Below are positions 54,245 through 61,360 of a DNA stretch of 64,000 bases, in pieces. The notes under the pieces are model-generated. The model searched no databases. It worked only from the letters and a program-made list of their open reading frames with translations, and was not told the origin of the DNA. The translations under genes were made by a program, and so were the position numbers. The stretch covers positions 248,001-312,000 of the forward strand of contig NZ_BLLB01000002.1 of assembly GCF_010723735.1 (NCBI RefSeq), in the 5' to 3' direction. This DNA comes from Mycolicibacterium hippocampi. GTDB taxonomy: Bacteria; Actinomycetota; Actinomycetes; Mycobacteriales; Mycobacteriaceae. The first letter of the stretch is position 1. Each line of letters starts with the position of its first letter.

Positions 54245-55003
54245 GTGGATGATCACAGCTACGTGGCCTTCATCGATGAGTCCGGGCAACGATCGCGGCG
54301 CGGCAAGTCGAGCCCTCACTTCGTGATGTCAGCGGTCGTGGTCCCCACTCACCGATTCACCGCCGCCACGCAGTTCCTCGCTGGTCTGCGTAGATCGCTC
54401 GGCCGCAAGGAGGGCGACGAGCTGCACTGGAAGAACTACAACCAGCATGATCGTCGGTTGCTCGCGTGCCGGGAAGTGGCCCGCCGCGCAGACCTCCTGC
54501 GCATCTGCTCCGTCGTTGTGTGCAAGGACCATCTCGGACCGCCGCCGGCTGGATGGGGCCAGGACGTGGCGTATCTCTACACCTTGCGTTTCTTGCTGGA
54601 GAGGCTGTCGTGGCTGTCCCGCGACAGCCCGCGCAACGGCGGCCTCGCCTACACGTTGGCCCACGTGCGGCGGTTCCCGATGTGGAAGCTCCGAGAGTAC
54701 GAGAAGCGGCTGCGGTTCACACCTACGCAAATCAGTTGGGAGCAGTTCGATCCCTCTGGCGGGAAGATTGATCAGCCGTCACGGGCGGAATTTCTGCAGC
54801 TCGCCGACCTGTCAGCCTCGGCGACAGCGGCCGCCTTCAACCCGCGGCAGGGCGACGGGACCACCAACCGGCAGTACATCACTGAGCTGGCGCCGGTCCT
54901 TTACCGGCCGTACCCGACCAGCCCGATCACCTCATACGGGTTGAAGATGCATCCGTGGAACCCAACGACTAGAGCCGCCTACCCGTGGGCGGCGGCTCTA
55001 TGA
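54245..55003 (+). CDS. DUF3800 domain protein
   Basis: A 252-aa protein. 'YVAFIDESGQ' at the N-terminus (D11-E12-S13-G14), 'ELHWKNYN', and 'EFLQLADLSASA' near the C-terminus are the DUF3800 hallmarks. The fold resembles RNase H-like nucleases, and the family is enriched in phages and defence islands, but activity has not been defined for most members. The GTG at 54245 lies close to 'DESG', as usual for the family; 54215 is an alternative. Confidence 0.8.
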   Translation: MDDHSYVAFIDESGQRSRRGKSSPHFVMSAVVVPTHRFTAATQFLAGLRRSLGRKEGDELHWKNYNQHDRRLLACREVARRADLLRICSVVVCKDHLGPPPAGWGQDVAYLYTLRFLLERLSWLSRDSPRNGGLAYTLAHVRRFPMWKLREYEKRLRFTPTQISWEQFDPSGGKIDQPSRAEFLQLADLSASATAAAFNPRQGDGTTNRQYITELAPVLYRPYPTSPITSYGLKMHPWNPTTRAAYPWAAAL

Positions 55004-55206
55004 CGGGGCGCGTCGACCGGCTTAAACCTCGCAGAGGGTGCTGGCTTGAGCCACCAGCAGACGGCCACCCGCGCCTTCCCTGAGTGTTGCAGTGAGCATT
55101 GCGTGAACGCAAGAGGCGCGCCGCGGCCCCGGATGACCCGATGCCACCTGCCGAGTTCCGCGAACTCGCAAGTGCCGGTGGGCGCTGTGCGGCTAGGGTC
55201 ACGTCC

Positions 55207-55698
55207 GTGGCGGGGGCGACAGCGGTCAAAGGCACCGACAAGACCGGGCGCTTGGGCGTCATGTACGTCCGGTCAATCCTCGCCCAAGCCGGAGTTGTGA
55301 ATAGTGAAGTTCCAGGCGGCGAGGATCACCTCGCGGTCGACATTGCCGTCGTACTCCCGATGGGCCCAATCACCGTCCAAGTAAAAGCTGGCACGAAGAA
55401 GCCCAACAGAGATGGCAGCATCTCCGTTCCCACGACCAAGGAGTGGCGCGAAAAGTGGGCGGCGGCAAAGACGCCGGTATTCCTCGTCTACGTTCGACTC
55501 GAGAAGGCACTCGCCTCCGAATGGGTCGATCACGAGCAATTGCAAACGGTTGTACACGCGCGAGCCCACTGGCTGAAGGTCAACGACCTGTCGGTGGCCA
55601 GTGCGAAACTGCCCGCGCAGAATCGTCTCACCGCGGAGACTTTCGACGAATGGGCTGAGGAGCTCAATAGGTTGTTCGGGGAGGTGGCAGGCGCGTGA
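55207..55698 (+). CDS. DUF4365-like PD-(D/E)xK nuclease domain protein
   Basis: A 163-aa protein from the GTG at 55207 (in-frame starts also at 55099 and 55141). 'KTGRLGVMYVRSILAQAGV' is the opening helix; D45 in 'EDHLAVDIAV' and Q58-x-K60 in 'ITVQVKAGTK' form the D...QxK core of DUF4365-type nucleases. A C-terminal helical part follows ('TFDEWAEELNRLF'). Its stop overlaps the start of the next gene (GTGA), so the two products are probably made together. Confidence 0.65.
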   Translation: MAGATAVKGTDKTGRLGVMYVRSILAQAGVVNSEVPGGEDHLAVDIAVVLPMGPITVQVKAGTKKPNRDGSISVPTTKEWREKWAAAKTPVFLVYVRLEKALASEWVDHEQLQTVVHARAHWLKVNDLSVASAKLPAQNRLTAETFDEWAEELNRLFGEVAGA

Positions 55699-56825
55699 GC
55701 ACTCCCTACGAACGGTTGACTCGCTATCTCGCGGCCACCGGATGGATTGCACCTAGAAATCCCGGACCGGTGGGCGGCTTGTGGAAACACCCCGGTTCAG
55801 AGTTGCTGCTCCCAGTGCCCGACACCCTCGTTGAAGGCGGTATCGATTGGCGCCGTCTCGTCGAGCGCCTCGCCGCGACAGAGGACGCGGCGGTCGCAGA
55901 TGTGCTAGCGCGGCTCGACGGCCGAATGGTCGACATCGCGAACTTGCGAGCGGCCAACGACATTGTCATCGCGGACACGATTCCCTTCGGTGCCGGTGTG
56001 ACTCTTGTCCGCGAAGGCTGGACGATGTTGCGCTCGTCGGCGACTACCTCGCTCGGACCTCGACCCTTCATTAGTAAATACCGACCGGCGGGAGATGCGC
56101 TCATCAAAGCCGCGCGTATGGCGCACTCGAAGCGTGGGTCCTTCATCATTCCCATCCATCTGCCCATTCCTGAGCCTGCCGAGAAGGAAGACGACGCCGA
56201 CGAGCCAAAGTTCGATGACATGGAGGTAGAGCCCCCCGAATCCGAGCAGCGACGCGTGATGCGGACATTCGCCGAGTCTCTGGCCGCGATCGACGCCGTC
56301 GCCGTTCGACCGGAGCGCGAGCCAAACACGGACGACGTCCACGACCTGATACGCGCTGGCGTGAGTCATCAGTTCGCCGCGGCGCTGCACACGGTGTTGG
56401 AGGAGGATTCGGTCGCCGAGTTCAGCGCCTCCTTCGAATGGGCGCCCGGCGGCGGGCCGCCCCCCAGTGTCCCGCCGCAGGTCCAAGTGCCATCGTCCGC
56501 GCGGGAACGCATCAAGACCGTGTCCCTTCGATTGACGGCTCCGCAGCAACCGAGGCCCAGGGAAGAACTCACCGGCCCGATCATCCGCGTCGAACGTCAC
56601 ACGGACACAGACACGGGGGTCGTCACTGTCCAGGCGGCCCGCGGCGGGCGCGTCGCCCACGTCAACGTCAACGTCTCATCGAAGCGGCTGGATGCAGCTC
56701 TGGTCTGGATGAGGGCACGAGAAACGGTCGTCGTAGAGAGCCGCGTCCATCGGTCAAGCGTCGGTCTAATGGCGGACACCGAGGATGCGGTGACGCCGAT
56801 CAGGACGCGACACCTGCAGTCGTAG
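55695..56825 (+). CDS. Unrecognised 376-aa protein coupled to a nuclease gene
   Basis: No family is recognised. Residues 1-75 ('YERLTRYLAATGWIAP', 'LLLPVPDTLVEGGIDWRRLV') look like a small alpha/beta domain. Residues 85-165 are mixed. An acidic linker (about 163-195, PEPAEKEDDADEPKFDDM) precedes a helical stretch and a beta-rich C-terminal domain (about 280-376: 'TVSLRLTAPQQ', 'GPIIRVERHTDTDTGVVTVQA'). It has no signal peptide, membrane helix or zinc motif. Tight coupling to the DUF4365-like nuclease suggests a partner, sensor or inhibitor role; this is inference. Confidence 0.6.
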   Translation: MSTPYERLTRYLAATGWIAPRNPGPVGGLWKHPGSELLLPVPDTLVEGGIDWRRLVERLAATEDAAVADVLARLDGRMVDIANLRAANDIVIADTIPFGAGVTLVREGWTMLRSSATTSLGPRPFISKYRPAGDALIKAARMAHSKRGSFIIPIHLPIPEPAEKEDDADEPKFDDMEVEPPESEQRRVMRTFAESLAAIDAVAVRPEREPNTDDVHDLIRAGVSHQFAAALHTVLEEDSVAEFSASFEWAPGGGPPPSVPPQVQVPSSARERIKTVSLRLTAPQQPRPREELTGPIIRVERHTDTDTGVVTVQAARGGRVAHVNVNVSSKRLDAALVWMRARETVVVESRVHRSSVGLMADTEDAVTPIRTRHLQS

Positions 56826-56933
56826 GCGAATTCATCGGCCTCCCGGGCCGAACCAGAAATCGCGGCAGCAGCCCGCTTTGCCCTGATTCGGCACCCAGGC
56901 CAAGGCACGGCCGCACGCCCTGGCTGCGAACCC

Positions 56934-58754
56934 TTAGAACTGAGGCTCGGTCAGGCCGGTGATCTCGACGATGGACTGCGGGTACCGCTCCGCGGTGAAT
57001 GCCACGTAGCTGTAGACCTGCAGCACGACCGAGAGGGTGCCGGACTTGATCTCCGGCAGCACGCGGCTCCTGATCCCGCCCTCGTAGAGGATGAGGTCGT
57101 TGCTGCGCTGGACGTACACGACGTCCTCACCGTTGCCGCCGCCTTCACCGTCGTCGCCGAAGTAGGTTCCGATGTTCGGGTCGGTGACGACCGGCAGGCC
57201 CTGGAGGCCGCCGACGACCCGCTGCGAACCCACTGCTTCGAGTGTGGCCAGCGAGTTGGCGACGCCGACACCGGGCGGTAGAACAAGCGGCCGCTGATCG
57301 TCGTCGACCGCGGCGGTCAGCCAGCCCCACCGGCGCGGGTGCATCACGATGTGTGTCGGCGGCTGGAACCGCGAGGTGTGGACGCGTTGGATGCCGTCGG
57401 CGATCGCGTTGTAGAACCCAGACACGGTCACCGCACCGACCGGCAGCGTCACGATGCCTGGGGTGTTGTGCACGCCCAGCACCTGCCCGTTGGAGCCGCT
57501 ACCGGCCAAGCACGCGATATCGAGCTTGGCGCCGTGGTCGGCGATTAGGTCGCCGAAGATGACTTCATCGAAGTTGATGGGCGACTGGTCGAGCAGTTGC
57601 TGGGCGACCGAGGCTTGCCCGGTGACGGTGTGAACCCCGGCCTCGACGGTGTCGGTGTCGGCGTCACGTTCTTCGACGGCGGTGTTGTCGCCGTTCTGGA
57701 ACGCGGTCGCCGTCCCCGAGGTGACCTTGGGGATCTTGAGGCTGTCGGTCTTCGGCGGTAGCGCGGCGCTCTGCGCCAGGTTCGCGTAGGCGCGGCCCGC
57801 CCGGGCCAGGTCGACGTACTCGTCAACCAGCCACGTGGGCGGCACGAATTCTCCGCCTGCACCGTCGGTGCGGTCCATGTCGCGGTACTCGGGGTTGGTC
57901 TCCACGTCCGTGGCGTGACGGCGCAGCCGCTCGTCGGCGTCGCGGTAGCCCTCGGTGCGGCGCACCGAGGTGATCAGGTCGGCGAAATAACTGTGCCGAC
58001 AGTGCTTTTCGTACGTTCGTGGTTCGCGGACGGTGATTAGTGGGATCGACCGAGCCCGGGCCGCGGCCGCCTTCGCGGCCTCAGCGGCGTTCGCAGCGTT
58101 GGCCTCCGACAAGCTCATCGGCTTGCGGCGGTCGCCCGGGCGGCGGCCGGCCATTTGAAGCGCACTATCGAGGGTCAACGTGTTGCCCTTCTTCCGCACG
58201 GATGCAGAGGTCGTGGGGTTGGCGCCGAAGTTGACCACCGATACGTCGCCCTTGTGCAGGTTGACCTCGGTGATGGTGCGCAGCGCGTGCAGGTCGTCGG
58301 GGAAGTCGTCGGTGTTCGACCACTGCTGGGACCGGACGCGGAACGCGAAGCTCATCTCGTCGAGGTCGCCGCGGCGCATCTTCACTTCGAGGCGCTGCAC
58401 GTCGGGGTCGGTGCGGTCGAGCTTCGCCGAGACCTTGAGGCCCTTGGTGTCGGCGGACAGCGTGAGGGTGCCGGACTTGGTGCGCGCCAGAGGCATGCCC
58501 TCGTGGTTGATGAGCAGGTGCAGGTCGGGCTTCTCGCGCAACGACTTGGTGAACGCGCCCTTGTCGAGCTGCTCGATCCAGCCGCCTTGGGCCGGGCCGC
58601 CGTACATCTCGTATGGCTCGAACGTCGAGGCGTAGCCGGTCAGGGTGATCGTGTCGTCGTCGGCGGCGCGCAGCTCGACCTGCTCGATCGGGATGCTGCG
58701 GTGCTCCGGGGCGTCGGTGATCGCCGTCGGCCGGGACCGGGTCGCCATCGTCAT
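56934..58754 (-). CDS. Fused HK97 prohead protease and major capsid protein
   Basis: A 606-aa protein. Residues about 20-190 are an HK97/S78-type prohead protease with H84 ('LINHEGMP'), S135 ('DEMSFAFRV') and E163 ('ITEVNLHKGDVSVV') as the apparent triad. An Ala-rich helical linker (SEANAANAAEAAKAAAARAR, about 209-228) resembles the scaffold-like delta domain. From about 240 the HK97-fold capsid begins ('PPTWLVDEYVDLARAG', 'PPTHIVMHPRRWGWL', 'GIRSRVLPEIKSGTLSVVLQVYSYVAF'). In most phages protease and capsid are separate genes. The gene overlaps the 67-aa gene upstream by four bases. Confidence 0.88.
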   Translation of the reverse strand: MTMATRSRPTAITDAPEHRSIPIEQVELRAADDDTITLTGYASTFEPYEMYGGPAQGGWIEQLDKGAFTKSLREKPDLHLLINHEGMPLARTKSGTLTLSADTKGLKVSAKLDRTDPDVQRLEVKMRRGDLDEMSFAFRVRSQQWSNTDDFPDDLHALRTITEVNLHKGDVSVVNFGANPTTSASVRKKGNTLTLDSALQMAGRRPGDRRKPMSLSEANAANAAEAAKAAAARARSIPLITVREPRTYEKHCRHSYFADLITSVRRTEGYRDADERLRRHATDVETNPEYRDMDRTDGAGGEFVPPTWLVDEYVDLARAGRAYANLAQSAALPPKTDSLKIPKVTSGTATAFQNGDNTAVEERDADTDTVEAGVHTVTGQASVAQQLLDQSPINFDEVIFGDLIADHGAKLDIACLAGSGSNGQVLGVHNTPGIVTLPVGAVTVSGFYNAIADGIQRVHTSRFQPPTHIVMHPRRWGWLTAAVDDDQRPLVLPPGVGVANSLATLEAVGSQRVVGGLQGLPVVTDPNIGTYFGDDGEGGGNGEDVVYVQRSNDLILYEGGIRSRVLPEIKSGTLSVVLQVYSYVAFTAERYPQSIVEITGLTEPQF

Positions 58755-58954
58755 GTGCGCTCCTTAAAGCCATTTCGCAGGGTCTGCCAGAAATCCGGGT
58801 CGCCGCCGTCGTCGCAGGCCGCCCCGAGATTGATCGCGGCTCGGTGAACGACATCTGGGTCCAGGACAGCGACGATCGCGTCGAGCACTTCCGGGTCGGT
58901 GCGGTCGAGGTCCGCGAGCATGTTTAACGCCTTGACGAGGCTCATCTCGGGCAT
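58751..58954 (-). CDS. Small acidic helical protein of the satellite operon
   Basis: A 67-aa protein beginning MPEMSLVKALNMLADLDRTD. It is acidic and predicted helical, with no known motif. It overlaps the HTH gene upstream by 13 bp and the capsid gene downstream by four bases (ATGA), so it is translationally tied to both. It could act in capsid assembly or simply be a coupling peptide; nothing in the sequence decides. Confidence 0.6.
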   Translation of the reverse strand: MPEMSLVKALNMLADLDRTDPEVLDAIVAVLDPDVVHRAAINLGAACDDGGDPDFWQTLRNGFKERT

Positions 58955-59364
58955 CGGCGGCGCTCCTTCCTCGCTTCGACGTGGGCCTGCAGCTCATCCG
59001 CAGGAATCCACCACCGTCCGCCGCGACTGTTGGCCTGTATCCGGCCTTTCCGACAGAGGTACCGGACCCCGGCTTCAGTCAGGCCCAACGCCGAGGCGGC
59101 GGTCTTGACGTCGATCACGCCGGGGTCGAGGTCCAGTGTCGCGGCCACGCCCGCGACCACTTCCGTTCTCGCGTCGACGTGAGGATCTACGTGAGATTGA
59201 CTGTGACACCGCAAATCCCGCCGCAACTGCTGCAACGGAAGCTGCAACAGCGCGCCGCGGTCGGCAGCGAGCGATTCCAGTGTGTCCAGGGCGGCCACAA
59301 CATCCTGAGCAGCCTTGTAGGACAAAGCCACTCCCCGCAGCTCGGCAACGTCGTCCTGAGCCAT
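58942..59364 (-). CDS. HTH_17/MerR-like DNA-binding protein
   Basis: A 140-aa protein. The ATG at 59364 has GGAGG six bases upstream. The N-terminal half is helical ('YKAAQDVVAALDTLESLAAD'). The C-terminal half is an excisionase-type winged helix: 'DVKTAASALGLTEAGVRYLCRKGRIQ', then 'RWWIPADELQAHVEAR'. It may regulate the operon or recognise packaging DNA. It is separated from the WhiB-methyltransferase gene by 22 bp. Confidence 0.75.
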   Translation of the reverse strand: MAQDDVAELRGVALSYKAAQDVVAALDTLESLAADRGALLQLPLQQLRRDLRCHSQSHVDPHVDARTEVVAGVAATLDLDPGVIDVKTAASALGLTEAGVRYLCRKGRIQANSRGGRWWIPADELQAHVEARKERRRCPR

Positions 59365-59386
59365 CGGCTGCCTCCGTCTTTCCATC

Positions 59387-60496
59387 TCAAGCCACCGGAC
59401 GGCGGCGGGCGTGAACTTCGGTGATCGGGATGTGCATCAGGTCATCGGGTAGGCGGCGTGGGCAGTCGGCGCACTGCGGCTCCCAGCCCGCGGACCGCAG
59501 CTGGTAGGTGGTCGCCCCGACATAGGTGATGGCCCAGCCCGTGCCGGTGAGGACCTCGTCGTGGTCGAACACCTCTAGGGCGTGGTTGTGGACGCCGTTG
59601 ACGTGGCCAGGGCCGAACCCGAACACGATGAGCTTCGCGCCGGGCCGGGTGGCGCGGTGCAGCGCTGCGGAGTACCGGCGCCGCGCCGCGGTGTCCTCAA
59701 GGTTGTCGTAGAACTTCGAGTCGACGACGGTGTCGAACCGGCCCTCGTAGGCGCAGAGCTTGGTGGTGACATCGCCCAGGACGAACTGCGCGGCGGCCCC
59801 GGCGTTTCGGGCGTTGCGGCGGGCACGCGCGACCGCGGTCAGCGCGGCGTCGATGCCCACGACCTCGCACCCGGCGCGGGCGTATTCGATCGCATGCCAG
59901 CCTGTCCCGCAGCCCGGATCGAGGACATGGCCGGTGACGGCGCCGTGCGCGACGAGCTGTCGGATCACCGACTGGGGGCCGCCGATGTCCCACGGGGCCA
60001 GGTCGCGCTGGTACAGGATGTCGGCGAACTTCGCGGGCGTGGGCACGGTCACCGGTGGACCTCCTTCGGGGGTCTGCCCAGCGACGACGCCGCCGGGTCG
60101 CCGCCTCGGCGGCAGGCTGTCGACCCACGCGCGGCAAGCGGTGACTTCCGGGCAGGCTCGGCAGATGTCGGCGGCCAGCTCATGACGGGCGGCGGCGGCC
60201 GCGGCGGCCTCGCCGTCCTGCGGAGGGTCGAAGAGGTCGTGATCGCCGACGCACAGCGCGCCCGGTTCCGGCGCGGGGGGACCGATCGCGGCGGCCAGCT
60301 CAGCGAACGCCGGGTCCTGCCGCGGCGGCGGCGCGGGTTGGGTCCGCTGCGACGGCGCCTCGCCGCGCTTCCGGCGCTCCCGGTACTTCACCTGGGCGGC
60401 GGCGTTCGCGGCGACGCACACCTCGCAGCGGCAGCCCCGCTTGTAGCCGGAGCGACCGTGCGTCGTGATCGTGGCCTGGGTCGAGTCGGCGCTCAT
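59387..60496 (-). CDS. WhiB-like Fe-S domain fused to SAM methyltransferase
   Basis: A 369-aa multidomain protein. Residues 14-45 hold a Cys-rich phage motif (GYKRGCRCEVCVAAN; C22, C24, C27). Residues 82-140 form a WhiB-like domain: C82, C112, C115 and C121 in the canonical C-x(n)-C-x2-C-x5-C spacing, then 'GGVVAGQ' in place of the usual G-I/V-W-G-G turn. Residues 155-335 are a class-I methyltransferase with motif I 'VLDPGCGTGWHAIEYA' and acidic 'VVGIDAA'. A CADC pair (C342, C345) is near the end. The ATG overlaps the upstream stop (ATGA). The methylation target is unknown. Confidence 0.8.
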   Translation of the reverse strand: MSADSTQATITTHGRSGYKRGCRCEVCVAANAAAQVKYRERRKRGEAPSQRTQPAPPPRQDPAFAELAAAIGPPAPEPGALCVGDHDLFDPPQDGEAAAAAAARHELAADICRACPEVTACRAWVDSLPPRRRPGGVVAGQTPEGGPPVTVPTPAKFADILYQRDLAPWDIGGPQSVIRQLVAHGAVTGHVLDPGCGTGWHAIEYARAGCEVVGIDAALTAVARARRNARNAGAAAQFVLGDVTTKLCAYEGRFDTVVDSKFYDNLEDTAARRRYSAALHRATRPGAKLIVFGFGPGHVNGVHNHALEVFDHDEVLTGTGWAITYVGATTYQLRSAGWEPQCADCPRRLPDDLMHIPITEVHARRRPVA

Positions 60497-61005
60497 TGGT
60501 CGTCCGCGCCGCCGCTGTCACGAGTACTAGTACCGGATTGTGCACTAGTAGCCGTTACGGCGCGGTGAGCGGCGGTACGGCAACGGCCAGAGCAAAACCG
60601 TGCATCGGATCGCTTGGCGGTGAACGGGTTGCGACACTGCGCGCACTCGGTCGTTACGGCTACTGTGCGACGATCTTCGGAGACGCACCTGTCGCAAATC
60701 GTTCGATTGATGGCGTAGGCGACGGGAGAGAGGGTGAACTGGCTACGCTCATCGCCGACCCAGCGAGGCTCTCTGCACCGGCGGCATAACCGCCATCCCA
60801 CATACCGCCCCCCGACGTGCCACTGCAGGGCGCAGTGGTTGCACAGCAGGGCTCCCTCAGCGGTGCAACGGGCGTACAACCACCGGAATTTCTCCTCGCG
60901 AGGGCACGCGGAGCACGTGAAATGCCCGACGATTCTTGTCTCCCGCCGGAGACTCAGGGGTAACCCGCGCAGGTGCTCGGGCGCAGCCTCGCCGATATCA
61001 GTCAT
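60493..61005 (-). CDS. Multi-zinc-ribbon protein of the satellite operon
   Basis: A 170-aa protein with five or six CxxC knuckles: C31/C34, C55/C58, C74/C77, C104/C107, C121/C124, plus C138/C142 in 'FCSGRCRTAAHRA'. The last pair resembles the C-terminal zinc finger found in many actinobacterial phage proteins. Probably it binds nucleic acid or protein. It starts after GGGGGA at 61005. Overlaps on both sides (8 bp upstream, 4 bp downstream) show tight coupling. Confidence 0.7.
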   Translation of the reverse strand: MTDIGEAAPEHLRGLPLSLRRETRIVGHFTCSACPREEKFRWLYARCTAEGALLCNHCALQWHVGGRYVGWRLCRRCREPRWVGDERSQFTLSPVAYAINRTICDRCVSEDRRTVAVTTECAQCRNPFTAKRSDARFCSGRCRTAAHRAVTATSAQSGTSTRDSGGADDQ

Positions 61006-61360
61006 CGTCGTCCCCCTGTCCTCGTCGTGGTTCCGAAAAGTCGATGAATTCCCTTGCCGCGCAACGATTGCGCGCCGCTGGTTCGTGTGGACGTTGAACA
61101 GCGCGGACGCCCGTATTGGCCTCTGTGCGCGAATCTGCGGGCTGCACACCCTGTCTCGGCTGTAGTTCCTCGTCGAAGAGGTCGTCCGCGCCGTCGTGGG
61201 CGACAGGGACGGGCACACGAGGCCGCGCAACACACGGCACCCGCCGCGGCCGGAAGTGCCCGTCCCGGCACCAGCCACCCGGCAAGCTGCCGCACATCGG
61301 GCATGCAGCGTCGAGCGCGCCCAGGTACGCCGCAGCGATCGGGCGCCCGGCGCGGCTCAT
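60998..61360 (-). CDS. Small zinc-finger protein of the satellite operon
   Basis: A 120-aa protein. The N-terminus 'ACPMCGSLPGGWCRDGHFRPRRVPC' carries C20, C23, C31, H35 and C43, the pattern of the phage 'C-x-x-C-G-x-x-P-G-x-x-C' zinc fingers. The rest is polar and probably disordered, ending in an acidic GDDDD. The ATG at 61360 overlaps the rep gene stop (ATGA). Confidence 0.65.
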   Translation of the reverse strand: MSRAGRPIAAAYLGALDAACPMCGSLPGGWCRDGHFRPRRVPCVARPRVPVPVAHDGADDLFDEELQPRQGVQPADSRTEANTGVRAVQRPHEPAARNRCAAREFIDFSEPRRGQGDDDD

